Below are positions 38,317-46,904 of a stretch of DNA of 64,000 nt, in pieces. Made by a program: the position numbers and the translations under genes. The first letter of the stretch is position 1, and each line of letters begins with the position of its first letter. The stretch is taken from assembly GCF_020616155.1 (NCBI RefSeq), contig NZ_CP085530.1, forward strand, positions 2,788,501 to 2,852,500, written 5' to 3'. The DNA is from Vogesella sp. XCS3. GTDB lineage: Bacteria; Pseudomonadota; Gammaproteobacteria; Burkholderiales; Chromobacteriaceae. The notes beneath the pieces were generated by a model that worked only from the letters and a program-made list of their open reading frames with translations, was not told where the DNA came from and made no database searches.

Positions 38317-39924
38317 TTAGTCGGGCAGGATTTCCTGCTGGGCGGCGGCGTGACGCAGTTTTTGCAAGGTGGCGACCAGGCCATGTACGCGTTCGTGTTC
38401 GGCTGGCAGCCAGCCCAGCAGCTCTTGAGCCAGGCCAATGCTGTTTTCGTCGGCTAGTTGCAATAGCAGCGCACAGGCGTTCATGCCCAGGCGATCGTTG
38501 AGTGTGGCGCTGGCGGTGTCGTACAGCAGCTTGGCGGCGGCGTCTTTTTTCTTGTCCTTGGTTAGCGAGACTGCCTCATCGTTGGTGTTTTGCAAGAAAC
38601 CATAGGCATCGTGTACGGCACGGATCAGGACGATACTTTTTTTGGCCATGGCGGCCAGCTGTTCCACATCCTGGTGGGTGCGTACCAGGCGCAAGGACAG
38701 TTGTTTTACCCAGTCGTAACCCTGATAGCCGTCGATATCGTCCGGCAGGCGCGCTACCGCTTCCAGAAAACGCACCCCGCTACGCCAGCTAAGCTGCCTT
38801 TGAAGTAGCAAGGCAGCGGCTTGCTTGAGCGATTCCTGTGCATCCATCCACGACTTGCGCCCCAGCAGGGTCATGGCGCGGCAAACGTGCAGCAAAAACA
38901 CATTGTGCTCGCCCTTGAGCATGCCGTTGAGCTCGTTGGCGACCTGGTCCATCTTTTCGGCGTTACCCGCTTCGCTGTGCGCTTGTAGCAGGTCGATCAG
39001 TACGTCAGGGCCAAAGGCGCTGTTATTGCGGCCGATGCGTACGGCCTTTTCCAGATATAGCGCCGCTTTGGCCGGGTCGCCGGCGTTCAGCGCACTTTCC
39101 CCGGTCAGGCATAGGCGGCGGAAGTTGCGCGGCGATAGCGCCACCGCTTTTTCCAGTACTTCAAGCGATTCGGCAAACTGGCCACAGCGAGCCAGATTGT
39201 GCGCCAGTGTGTCGTAGGCGTCGGTGTAGTGCGGGGCTTCGTTGATGATGTCTTGCAGCAGCTCGCTGCTTTCAGCCACTTTATCCTGTGCCTTGAAGAT
39301 GCGCGCCAGCCCCATCTTGGCCCACGGGATGACACGCAGATCCAGAATCTCCGAATAGCACTTGCTGGCTTCGTTGTAGTGTTCCAGTGCCAGGTGGGTT
39401 TCGGCGAGCAGCCGAAGCACATCCAGTTTTTGTACCGGGGTGGTGGCCTTGCCTACCAGCTCGTCCATGGTGGCGATGGCCAGGTCTTCGCGGCCATTCA
39501 TCAGGTGCAAATGCGCCGGCTTCAGGAAGCGCTTGCGGGTAAAGGCCGACTGCATGCGGTCAAACAGCGCCTGGCTGGAAAACGGCTTGAGAATGTAATC
39601 GTCCGGGGCGACTTCGGCGGCGGCCACCACGCGTTCGTAGCTACGCTCGCCGGTAATCATGATCCATACCGAGGTAAGCGGGTAGCTGCCGGTGCTGCGC
39701 AGCTGTTCCAGCATCTCCTGGCCATTCATGCCCTCGCCCAGGTTGTAGTCGCACAGCACTACGTCGAAGCTGCGCTTTTGCAGGCGCATCAGGCCATCAG
39801 CTGCGTTGGCTGCCGTTTCCGAGCGGGTCACGCCCACATTGCTGAGCATGGCTCGCAACGACTGTCGCACGGTAAGCGAGTCGTCAATGATCAGTACGGT
39901 GGTGGTGTCGCTGAATACGTTCAC
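38317..39924 (-). CDS. Response regulator with TPR-repeat output region
   Basis: 535 residues. An N-terminal receiver domain (VLIIDDSLTVRQSLRAML; phospho-Asp in VVLCDYNLGEGMNG; ITGERSY; ILKPFSSQAL) is followed by helical TPR-type repeats from about 150 to 530 (LAETHLALEHYNEASKCYSEILDL, AYDTLAHNLARCGQFAESLEVLEKAVALSP). No DNA-binding or enzymatic domain is present, so output is probably protein-protein. No partner kinase gene is adjacent. Similar receiver-TPR proteins are common in betaproteobacteria without an assigned pathway. Confidence 0.85.
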   Translation of the reverse strand: MNVFSDTTTVLIIDDSLTVRQSLRAMLSNVGVTRSETAANAADGLMRLQKRSFDVVLCDYNLGEGMNGQEMLEQLRSTGSYPLTSVWIMITGERSYERVVAAAEVAPDDYILKPFSSQALFDRMQSAFTRKRFLKPAHLHLMNGREDLAIATMDELVGKATTPVQKLDVLRLLAETHLALEHYNEASKCYSEILDLRVIPWAKMGLARIFKAQDKVAESSELLQDIINEAPHYTDAYDTLAHNLARCGQFAESLEVLEKAVALSPRNFRRLCLTGESALNAGDPAKAALYLEKAVRIGRNNSAFGPDVLIDLLQAHSEAGNAEKMDQVANELNGMLKGEHNVFLLHVCRAMTLLGRKSWMDAQESLKQAAALLLQRQLSWRSGVRFLEAVARLPDDIDGYQGYDWVKQLSLRLVRTHQDVEQLAAMAKKSIVLIRAVHDAYGFLQNTNDEAVSLTKDKKKDAAAKLLYDTASATLNDRLGMNACALLLQLADENSIGLAQELLGWLPAEHERVHGLVATLQKLRHAAAQQEILPD

Positions 39925-40096
39925 GCCAGGGTTCTCTTGTCGTAGTCGTTATTGGAAGCAGGCTGTGCGCTGGTGGCTCTTAATATAATCCAGCTTGCTT
40001 GAAAATCCGAATATAGAAACGGCATGTCATGTTGAAAGTGGCAAAAGTGAGTGCAATAAGCTTAGATAAGAAAACCACCTTAAGCGGAGCGTTGCC

Positions 40097-40384
40097 ATGC
40101 AATACGAAGAAGTCGTATCCCAGCATTTCCTGACCCTGCGGCGCACGCCGTTTCCCCATGTGCTGATCGAGCAGGCCTTGCTGGAAATGGGCGGTGGCGG
40201 GCCTGCCGGCATGAGCTACCGCAAGAAGGTGCTGGCTGCCGCAGGTTGGCCGCACGATGGCCTGGTGCCATTTGCCAAATACCCGGATCAGGCGGCTGGC
40301 GCTTTTAACCGTGTGCGCCTGGCTTTGGCGTCGGCTCCCGACGCGGAAGGTTTGCTGGCGGCATTGGGCGTCAAGCCGGCCTAG
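40097..40384 (+). CDS. Conserved-looking small hypothetical protein
   Basis: 95 residues, cytoplasmic, starting MQYEEVVSQHFLTLRRTPFPHVLIEQALLEMGGGGPAGMSYRKKVLAAAGWPHDGLVPFAKYP. GGAG lies 8 bases before the ATG. I recognise no domain. It has normal codon use for this genome, and an uptake-like repeat falls inside it at 40245. It converges with the Cys-rich secreted protein downstream. Confidence 0.65.
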   Translation: MQYEEVVSQHFLTLRRTPFPHVLIEQALLEMGGGGPAGMSYRKKVLAAAGWPHDGLVPFAKYPDQAAGAFNRVRLALASAPDAEGLLAALGVKPA

Positions 40385-40431
40385 TGGTGGGGGCCGCCTT
40401 GCGTCGTCTAGCGATGCGCCTGTGCGCAAGG

Positions 40432-40893
40432 TTAGCGCAAGGCTGAGCCATCGTCCTGGCGTTTGCGCATTTCCAGGTGCAGGCATTGCCGGCGCTGGCT
40501 GCCAAACAGTGCGCCGCATTGTTGCAGGGCGGCCTGGCGCGCCTGGCAGTGCGCATTGCCATTGCCCGGTGGGCAGGCTGGCGGGGGGAGCTGGCTGGCT
40601 ACACACTGGCGGCGGGCTGCCCCGCTGGTGCCATGACAGGCTTGTTGTGCCGCCGCCAGCTGTTCGCAGGCGCTGCGGTCGCGCTCGCGCCGGCACAGCG
40701 CGGGCGGGGTGAACTGCTGCAGACAGGCGGGCAGGTTGGCCGCAGTTTGATCCTGGCAGCTGGCCAGGCCGGCTTGCTGGTGCTGGCAAGCCGCTTCGGT
40801 GCTATCCGCGGTGCAGCGCGCCGGGGTGCCCGCCCAGCTGGTGTGGCCGGCAAGCAGTCCCATAATCAACAGGCAACGCCGTATGTTGTTCAT
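40432..40893 (-). CDS. Cysteine-rich secreted protein
   Basis: 153 residues: signal peptide MNNIRRCLLIMGLLAGHTSWAG, then a mature region with about a dozen cysteines at fairly regular intervals (ARCTADSTEAACQHQQAGLASCQDQ, LPACLQQF, ALCRRERDRSACEQLAAAQQACHG, RRQCVAS). This suggests a disulphide-stabilised periplasmic or extracellular helical protein. No family recognised. Third gene of a minus-strand set of small secreted proteins divergent from an OmpR/EnvZ-like pair. Confidence 0.7.
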   Translation of the reverse strand: MNNIRRCLLIMGLLAGHTSWAGTPARCTADSTEAACQHQQAGLASCQDQTAANLPACLQQFTPPALCRRERDRSACEQLAAAQQACHGTSGAARRQCVASQLPPPACPPGNGNAHCQARQAALQQCGALFGSQRRQCLHLEMRKRQDDGSALR

Positions 40894-40929
40894 GTGTCTC
40901 CCCTTTGGCCTGCCATGGCGGGCGTTAAG

Positions 40930-41283
40930 CTAGCTGTCCGGGCCACCCTCCGGCGGTGGCGCGTTAAGGCGATCCTGCTTTTTGCGCCAGCGCTGCCAGG
41001 CTTTGGGTGGTGCCTCCCCCGCCGGCATGCTGGCCAGCCGGTCTGGTGGCAGATGCAGGCGTATCGCATCGTGACGGCGGTAGAACTGGCGCAGGCGACG
41101 GGCTTCTTCTTCGCTGATTTCTCCGCGCACCACGGCTTCACGCAGGCGTAGCTCCCGCAGGCGTAGAGCGTCAGCCCGCTCTAGCGGGGGGGCGTTGTTA
41201 CCCGGGGGCGGCGGGTTGGCGAGGGCGGTGTTGCCTGCGCTGAATACTAGCCAGCACAGCAACATCGATAGCAGCGACTTCAT
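40930..41283 (-). CDS. Small secreted hypothetical protein with SHOCT-like helix motif
   Basis: 117 residues with a signal peptide (MKSLLSMLLCWLVFSAGNTALA), a Pro-rich linker and a charged helical segment RELRLREAVVRGEISEEEARRLRQFYRRH. The short helix pattern AV-x2-G-x(I/L)(S/T)-x2-E resembles both repeats of the neighbouring 229-residue protein, and recalls SHOCT-type helices. Function unknown. Confidence 0.68.
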   Translation of the reverse strand: MKSLLSMLLCWLVFSAGNTALANPPPPGNNAPPLERADALRLRELRLREAVVRGEISEEEARRLRQFYRRHDAIRLHLPPDRLASMPAGEAPPKAWQRWRKKQDRLNAPPPEGGPDS

Positions 41284-41351
41284 GATCTGATTCTATCCTG
41301 CGCTGTTTCGGGGCGCCATGGTGTTGCATTGTGGGTTTTGCTCACGGCACA

Positions 41352-41380
41352 AAGCCTGCCAGATGGGGCCTGGCAGGCTT
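41352..41380 (-). terminator. Hairpin after the 229-residue secreted-protein gene
   Basis: 11-bp stem AAGCCTGCCAG / CTGGCAGGCTT with a 7-base loop, downstream of the minus-strand gene at 41404. The T-run is short. Confidence 0.65.
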
Positions 41381-41403
41381 GGGTGGTATCAAGCAGCGTG
41401 AGT

Positions 41404-42093
41404 TTAGTGGCCACGCCCGTCGGCCCACGGTGCCAGATCATCGGGCCAGCTGGTGCGTGCCGGGCCACGGTCCTGGTTGCTGATCAGGGTTTTGGTCAGT
41501 GCCTGCAGCTGGGTCATGTTCGGGCGCTGTTTGTTCTGGCGTGCGCTGTCCATCAGCTTGCTGCGTTCCTGTTTCAGCGTGGCCAGCTCGGCATCGGTGA
41601 GGGCGCCGGAAATCACGGCGTCGCGGAACTGTTTCATGTCTTCGTGCGGCATGCCATGCGCGCCCTTGTGCTGCTCGTGCCCGGGTTTGCCCTCACGCAT
41701 GCCTTTGTACATGCCATCGTGCATGCCGCCCTTCATGTGCATCTGGGCCAGCTCTGGCGGCAGTTTGTCGCGCTTCTGGGTGCGGTCGGCATTGTCGATC
41801 AGCGCCTTGGTCTTGTCTTGCAGTGCCTGGTGCAGCTTTTTGGCCTGCTCGCGGTCGGCGCTGCTGAAATTGCCGTCGTCACGCAGCTTCTTGATGGCTG
41901 CCATGGTGGTGTCACGCTCTTTTTTCAGCGTGGCCAGTTCGGCGTCGGTCAGCGCGCCGGACATGACCGCTTCGTGGAATGCCTTGTGGTCAGCGCGCGG
42001 CATCTTGTCACCGTGGCCGAAGGCCAGGGCAGAGGCCGACAGCGCAGCCAGCAGGGAGAGAACCAGTGCGGTAGGGGCGAAACGTGTTTTCAT
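41404..42093 (-). CDS. Periplasmic protein with duplicated helix motif
   Basis: 229 residues; signal peptide MKTRFAPTALVLSLLAALSASALA. Two copies of a 25-residue unit occur at about residues 36-60 and 152-176 (HEAVMSGALTDAELATLKKER and RDAVISGALTDAELATLKQER). Between them is a His/Met/Lys-rich linker (MHMKGGMHDGMYKGMREGKPGHEQHKGAHGMPHEDM) that could bind metal. The charged helical make-up and the location divergent from a two-component system recall Spy/CpxP-type periplasmic proteins, but the sequence motifs differ. I start at ATG 42093. Confidence 0.72.
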   Translation of the reverse strand: MKTRFAPTALVLSLLAALSASALAFGHGDKMPRADHKAFHEAVMSGALTDAELATLKKERDTTMAAIKKLRDDGNFSSADREQAKKLHQALQDKTKALIDNADRTQKRDKLPPELAQMHMKGGMHDGMYKGMREGKPGHEQHKGAHGMPHEDMKQFRDAVISGALTDAELATLKQERSKLMDSARQNKQRPNMTQLQALTKTLISNQDRGPARTSWPDDLAPWADGRGH

Positions 42094-42195
42094 TGCAAAC
42101 TCCTTATGCCGTGTGGCCTTGGTTGATGCTGTCACTTTAGCGCCGGGGTTTTGCCAGAGTATGTGCCGCAGGGTGGGGAGTGTTAACGGGTGTTA

Positions 42196-42210
42196 AGGTT
42201 GGCCGCAGGC
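42196..42210 (+). repeat. Uptake-sequence-like repeat, full 15-base form
   Basis: AAGGTTGGCCGCAGG in the divergent spacer between the secreted-protein set and the OmpR-like gene. Confidence 0.8.
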
Positions 42211-42309
42211 TTAACCTCTGTTCACACCGGGGCTGACGCTGTGCCAGCCACGCGGTAGGCTTGCAGCATTGACAGGCAGGTAGCCCTGCCCGCACGGAGA
42301 CTGGGTGTT

Positions 42310-43041
42310 ATGGAAAACCGCAAAATACTGGTAGTGGATGATGACGCGCGCCTGCGCGAGCTATTGCAGCGCTACCTGACGCAGCAAGGCTATACGGTGG
42401 AAAGCTTGCCCGACGCCCGCGACCTGGACCGCAAGCTGGCGCGTAACCGGCCGGATCTGCTGGTGCTGGACGTGATGATGCCGGGTGAAGACGGCCTGGC
42501 GGTGGTGCGCCGTTTGCGCGCGCAGGGCGAGCCGATACCGGTGGTGATGCTGACGGCGCGAGGCGAGGATATCGACCGCATTCTTGGCCTGGAAATGGGC
42601 GCGGACGATTACCTGGCTAAACCCTTCAACCCGCGCGAGCTGCTGGCGCGCATCAACGCCGTATTGCGTCGCTACGAGCAGACGCCGGCGGTTACTGCCA
42701 GCCATCAGGAGGCCGAAGCGCTGCATTTTGGCGCCTGCACGCTGAACCCTGCGCGCCGCGAGCTGCTGCGTGACGGCCAGCCGGTGACGCTGACCACGGC
42801 TGAATACGCCGTATTGCTGGCGCTGGCGACCCATCCGCGCCGGCCGCTAACCCGCGAGCAGCTAATGACGCTGGCCATGGGCAAGGGTGGGGGCGAGTCG
42901 CAGGATCGCAGCATTGATGTGCATATTTCCCGCCTGCGCAAAGCTATTGAGGACGCAGACGGCCCGCCGCGCTATCTGCAAACGGTGTGGGGTTACGGCT
43001 ACGTGTTTGTGCCTGATGGCCGCGACAAGGACGCGCCATGA
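42310..43041 (+). CDS. ompR: OmpR-family response regulator
   Basis: 243 residues. Receiver domain with acidic pocket VVDDDARLRELLQRYL, phospho-acceptor D54 in LLVLDVMMPGEDG, and ADDYLAKPFNPREL. C-terminal winged helix with RELLRDGQPVTLTTAEYAVLLAL and DRSIDVHISRLRKAIEDADGPPRYLQTVWGYGYVF. Very close to OmpR in the receiver. It overlaps the kinase gene by 4 bp. Likely targets include porins and perhaps the divergent secreted-protein genes (inference). Confidence 0.9.
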   Translation: MENRKILVVDDDARLRELLQRYLTQQGYTVESLPDARDLDRKLARNRPDLLVLDVMMPGEDGLAVVRRLRAQGEPIPVVMLTARGEDIDRILGLEMGADDYLAKPFNPRELLARINAVLRRYEQTPAVTASHQEAEALHFGACTLNPARRELLRDGQPVTLTTAEYAVLLALATHPRRPLTREQLMTLAMGKGGGESQDRSIDVHISRLRKAIEDADGPPRYLQTVWGYGYVFVPDGRDKDAP

Positions 43042-44345
43042 AGCTGCCCGTGCTGCGCGGCACGCTGTTCATCCGCCTGGCTGCCCTGGTGGTGATGGCG
43101 GTATTGGCCAGCCAGGTCTTTACCCTGTGGCTGGGGGTCAAGCAAAAAAACAGTTTGCTGGCCGGCCAGCTGTACGCCCAGGTGGTGGATACGCTGGCAG
43201 ATTACGAAGGGGCGCTGGCGCGCTTGCCCGAGGCGCAGCGCGGGCCATTCCTGCTGGCCAATAATCATGCCGGTTTGCCACGCTTGCTGCCCTTGGATGC
43301 CGCCACGCAGGTGCATTCCAGAGTGCCGCCGATGGGGCGTGACCTGGCCAGCCAGCTTTCCGAAGCCCTGGGCGAGCCGGTGCATGTGCAATTCAGCCGC
43401 GGCGAGCGGCAAGAGCTATGGCTGCGCGTGCCGGTACTGGACAAACACTATTGGCTGGTAATGCCGCTGACGCGTTTCTTGCCACCTTCCTTGCGGCCAA
43501 CCTTGCAGGCCGCGGGCCTGGTGGCCTTGCTATCGCTCTTGGCCGCTTTTGCGCTGGCGTGGCGCACCACCCGCCCTCTGTCGCAGCTGGTAGCCGCTAC
43601 CCGCGAGCTGGAAGCCGGCCGTACGCCCCCCCCTGTGGTGGCCAGCGGCCCGCGCGAGGTGCGCATGCTGATAGAGCGGTTTAACGGCATGGCGCAGGCG
43701 CTGGACAAAGCCGCCAGCGAGCGGCGCCTGATGCTGGCCGGGCTGTCGCATGATTTACGCACGCCGCTTACCCGCCTGAAGCTGGCGGTGGAGATGCTGC
43801 CCTCTGATGAAGATAGTGCCGGTATGTTGTCCGATATCGACGAGTTGTCGCATATTGTCAGCCAGTTCATCGATTTTGCCCGCAGCGAAGAAGTCCGCCC
43901 CATGCAGGACGTGGCGCTCGGTGCGCTGATAGATAGTGTGCTGGCACGCTTTGCCCGGGATGGCATGGTCGTGCACTGGCAGCGTGAGGATGCCACCTTG
44001 CAGGGCGATGCCTTGAGCCTGCAACGTCTGTTGTCCAATTTGCTGGAAAATGCGCGCCGCTATGGCCGGTCGCCATTTGCCGTCAGCCTGCAGCCCGGCG
44101 CCGGCGAGTTGGTGCTGCGGGTAAGGGACGGCGGCGAGGGCATCGCGCCGGCATTGCAACAGGCGGCCCTGGCACCGTTCGAAAGGTTGGCCGCACACCG
44201 TGGTACCGATGGCGGTAGCGGGCTGGGGCTGGCTATTGTGCAGCGTATTGTGCAGCAGCATCGTGGGCGTTTGCAGTTTGCCCACCCGCCGGGTGGCGGC
44301 TTCGAGGTGGACATCTGGCTGCCGGTAGTCCCTTCTCCCGATTAA
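43038..44345 (+). CDS. envZ: EnvZ-like sensor histidine kinase
   Basis: 435 residues. Two membrane helices (about 10-33 and 155-173) bracket a periplasmic domain of about 120 residues. Then come HAMP (TTRPLSQLVAATRELEAGRTPP), H-box LAGLSHDLRTPLTRLKLAVEML, N-box LLSNLLENARRYG and G-boxes VRDGGEGIAP and GGSGLGLAIVQRIVQQHRG. Orthodox partner of the preceding regulator, coupled by ATGA overlap. An EnvZ name is used by similarity of architecture and position; the signal is unknown. Confidence 0.88.
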   Translation: MKLPVLRGTLFIRLAALVVMAVLASQVFTLWLGVKQKNSLLAGQLYAQVVDTLADYEGALARLPEAQRGPFLLANNHAGLPRLLPLDAATQVHSRVPPMGRDLASQLSEALGEPVHVQFSRGERQELWLRVPVLDKHYWLVMPLTRFLPPSLRPTLQAAGLVALLSLLAAFALAWRTTRPLSQLVAATRELEAGRTPPPVVASGPREVRMLIERFNGMAQALDKAASERRLMLAGLSHDLRTPLTRLKLAVEMLPSDEDSAGMLSDIDELSHIVSQFIDFARSEEVRPMQDVALGALIDSVLARFARDGMVVHWQREDATLQGDALSLQRLLSNLLENARRYGRSPFAVSLQPGAGELVLRVRDGGEGIAPALQQAALAPFERLAAHRGTDGGSGLGLAIVQRIVQQHRGRLQFAHPPGGGFEVDIWLPVVPSPD

Positions 44346-44393
44346 GCGTGGGCGCGCGCGAGTCCGATTTTTGCCGGCTTGGACGGCGGCTTG

Positions 44394-45299
44394 TCAGGCC
44401 ATGGCGTCTGTGCCAATGCCGTGTCGTGCTTGCGCGGTACTTCCTTCATCTGTCTCTGCGGCTTGCTGTGCTGCCTCCCAGCCCAATAGCGACAGTTTGC
44501 AGTTTTCTCCCCAGCGGTAGCCCCCCAATGCCCCGCTGGCGCGGATTACACGGTGGCAGGGGATAAGCCAGGCGATCGGATTGGCGCCCACCGCACTGCC
44601 CACGGCTCGCGCAGCACCGGGCTTGCCTAGCGCTTGGGCCAGCTGGCCGTAGCTGCACAGGCTGCCGTAAGGAATGGTCAGCAGCGCCCGCCACACCTGG
44701 ATCTGGAAATTGCTGCCGTGTACATGCAGCCGCAGTGGCGCGCTATCGTGCTGGCCCGGCGGCTGAAACAGCCGCGCTACCAGCGCCTGGTGGCTGCCAG
44801 GCTGGTGTTGCAGCCGGGCTTGCGGCCAACGTAGCTGGAGTTTCTGGCGTGCTTGCTCTATATCGGGTTGTGGCAGGAAGTGCAGCATGCACAGCCCGCG
44901 CGGCGTACTGGCCGCCAGCAGGGGGCCAAAGCGGCTGGGCTCTATGCTCCAGTGCAGCGGTAAGCTGGCACCGCCGGCGCGCCACTCGCCCGGGGTCATG
45001 GCCTCCAGCGTGACAAACAGGTCGTGCAGGCGGCTGCTGCCGGACAAACCCAGCTCGTGGGCCAAAGGCAGCAGCGCCGTACCTTGCTGCAAGCCGGTTT
45101 TGGCGGCTTCCAGCGTAATCTGTTGTAAAAAACGTTTGGGGCTGATGCCGGCCCACTGTGTGAACAGCCGCTGCAGGTGGTATTCCGACAGGTTCAGCGT
45201 GCCGGCCAGCTGTGCCAGCGTGGGCTGGCTGTGGGCGTGCTGTATCAGGTAGCGGATAGCCTGGGTGATACGGTCTTCATCTCGGGGTGCGCTGTGCAT
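44394..45299 (-). CDS. AraC-type regulator fused to O6-methylguanine-DNA methyltransferase (Ada-like, no N-terminal zinc domain)
   Basis: 301 residues. An AraC helix-turn-helix (about 8-95; ITQAIRYLIQHAHSQPTLAQLAGTLNLSEYHLQRLFTQWAGISPKRFLQQ) is fused to an alkyltransferase whose active site PCHRVIR and GALGGYRWG are intact. The Cys-rich methylphosphotriester domain of true Ada is absent. It would repair O6-alkylguanine directly; how the HTH part is switched is unclear. I start at ATG 45299, preceded by GGAGG; earlier in-frame starts lack a site. Confidence 0.88.
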   Translation of the reverse strand: MHSAPRDEDRITQAIRYLIQHAHSQPTLAQLAGTLNLSEYHLQRLFTQWAGISPKRFLQQITLEAAKTGLQQGTALLPLAHELGLSGSSRLHDLFVTLEAMTPGEWRAGGASLPLHWSIEPSRFGPLLAASTPRGLCMLHFLPQPDIEQARQKLQLRWPQARLQHQPGSHQALVARLFQPPGQHDSAPLRLHVHGSNFQIQVWRALLTIPYGSLCSYGQLAQALGKPGAARAVGSAVGANPIAWLIPCHRVIRASGALGGYRWGENCKLSLLGWEAAQQAAETDEGSTAQARHGIGTDAMA

Positions 45300-45383
45300 G
45301 CCTGCCTCCAGGGTCATGCTGGCAGTGTAGGGCGCTGCGTCACCCCGGGCGACCCGATTCTTGCCATGTTGGCCGCAGGCAAG

Positions 45384-45409
45384 AAAAAACCCCGGTTCGC
45401 AAACCGGGG
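45384..45409 (-). terminator. Intrinsic terminator of engB
   Basis: CCCCGGTT / AACCGGGG stem, loop CGCA, followed on the minus strand by six T. An uptake-like repeat (45368-45377) follows immediately. Confidence 0.8.
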
Positions 45410-45481
45410 CCAATGCCTTGGCAGGCTCCCGCTCAGGGAGGTGAAGCGGGAAGGAGCGTGGCTCCTGTTTGCTTTGACGCC

Positions 45482-46123
45482 TTAGTCGGGGAAAGTTTCA
45501 TCGATATCGTCAAATTGTTCCTCTTGCGGCATCGGGCAGGCGGCAAACCAGCTTTCCACAATGCCTGCTACCTCTTCGGTGCCGGTTTTTTTCGAGCTGG
45601 AGAACAGCTGCAGGGTGATATTGGGGTAGTCAGCCAGCTGTTTCTTGACCGAGGACAGAACCTTCTGTTGTTCCTGGCGCGACAATTTGTCGGCTTTGGA
45701 CAACAGAATGTGTACTGGGCGCTGCGTCACGGTAAAGAACTCGATCATCTTCCAGTCCAGCTCTTTGAGCGGGTGGCGCGAGTCCATGATCAGCAGCAGG
45801 CCCACGATGCTGTCGCGGGTTTGCAAGTACTGGCCCAGCAAGGCTACCCAGTGTACGCGGATGGCCTCAGGCACTTCGGCGTAGCCGTAGCCTGGCAGAT
45901 CCACCAGGAAACGCTCCTGGCCCAGGTCGAAAAAGTTGATGTGCTGCGTGCGGCCCGGGGTTTTGGAAACATAGGCCAGGCGGGTACGATTGCACAGGGT
46001 ATTGATAGCGCTGGACTTGCCAGCGTTTGAGCGGCCAACAAAGGCCACCTCGCAACGCGTAGGTGGCAAATCCTTGAGGTGGTTTACGGTTGTAAAAAAC
46101 CGTGCATTCTGAAAGATCGACAT
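45482..46123 (-). CDS. engB: Ribosome-biogenesis GTP-binding protein EngB (YihA/YsxC)
   Basis: 213 residues. GTPase needed for large-subunit assembly. G1 [10 protein letters not shown]2/G3 [11 protein letters not shown] and [11 protein letters not shown], and G4 LLSKADKLS are all present; the C-terminal tail is acidic ([13 protein letters not shown]). Divergent from the cytochrome c4 gene across 91 bp, an arrangement shared with Neisseria. Confidence 0.95.
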   Translation of the reverse strand: MSIFQNARFFTTVNHLKDLPPTRCEVAFVGRSNAGKSSAINTLCNRTRLAYVSKTPGRTQHINFFDLGQERFLVDLPGYGYAEVPEAIRVHWVALLGQYLQTRDSIVGLLLIMDSRHPLKELDWKMIEFFTVTQRPVHILLSKADKLSRQEQQKVLSSVKKQLADYPNITLQLFSSSKKTGTEEVAGIVESWFAACPMPQEEQFDDIDETFPD

Positions 46124-46214
46124 AGTAGTAAGGGCAAAGTCAATTGATATAGAATAGCAGGTTTGAAATTGCCACCTTTACAGATATTTACGCTATCTCT
46201 CATTAGGAGCGACC

Positions 46215-46835
46215 ATGAAACGTAACATGCTGTTGGCTATCGCTGCTGCTACCTTTGCAGCCAGTGCTATGGCCTCCACCCCGGCAGCGCCTGCCAAAGG
46301 CGACCCGGTCAAGGGCAAAGCCATCGTTGACCAGGTATGTGCTGCCTGTCACGGTGCGGACGGCAACAGCGTGGCTTCTGCCAACCCGACGCTGGCCGGC
46401 CAGCACGCCAAATATATCGAAAGCCAGCTGAAGGCTTTCAAATCCGGCGAGCGCAAGAACCCGATCATGATGGGTATGGCCACACCGCTGACCCCTGCTG
46501 ATATGGCCAACGTGGCCGCGTATTTCAGCAGCCAGAAAGTAAAACCGCGTGAAGCGGCCGACAAGAGCCAGATGCCGCTGGGCAAAAAGATCTACACTGC
46601 AGGCAACCCGGCTACCAAAGTACCGGCCTGTATGGCTTGCCACGGCCCGGCAGGTAAAGGCTACCCGGATCAGTACCCGGCAGTAGGCAGCCAGCACGCA
46701 GCGTATATCGCCAAGCAGCTGGCCGACTTCAAGGCAGGCACCGATCGCAAGAACGCCGTGATGCACGATATCGCGATGCGTTTGACCGATGCCGAAGTGA
46801 AGGCCGTATCCGAATACATGTCCGGTCTCCGTTAA
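46215..46835 (+). CDS. Dihaem cytochrome c4
   Basis: 206 residues: signal peptide MKRNMLLAIAAATFAASAMA and two homologous cytochrome domains with haem motifs CAACH and CMACH, each with a distal Met region (MMGMATPL and MHDIAMRL). Cytochrome c4 is a periplasmic electron carrier from bc1 to terminal oxidases such as cbb3. TTAGGAGC precedes the ATG. It lies directly upstream of the haem-attachment genes resB-ccsB. Confidence 0.93.
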   Translation: MKRNMLLAIAAATFAASAMASTPAAPAKGDPVKGKAIVDQVCAACHGADGNSVASANPTLAGQHAKYIESQLKAFKSGERKNPIMMGMATPLTPADMANVAAYFSSQKVKPREAADKSQMPLGKKIYTAGNPATKVPACMACHGPAGKGYPDQYPAVGSQHAAYIAKQLADFKAGTDRKNAVMHDIAMRLTDAEVKAVSEYMSGLR

Positions 46836-46863
46836 GCGCAACTTTTTCGCGCAGATACGTTCC

Positions 46864-46886
46864 AAAGGGGGCTTTGCGCCCCCTTT
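46864..46886 (+). terminator. Hairpin after cytochrome c4
   Basis: AAAGGGGGC / GCCCCCTTT with loop TTTGC. The T-tract is only three bases, so it may be a partial terminator allowing read-through into resB. Confidence 0.55.
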
Positions 46887-46904
46887 GTCGCGTTTGAAAC
46901 CAAA

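Noticed and set aside
44394..45299. Full-length Ada adaptive-response regulator
   Set aside because: The N-terminal Cys-rich methylphosphotriester domain is missing; the protein begins directly with the AraC helix-turn-helix.
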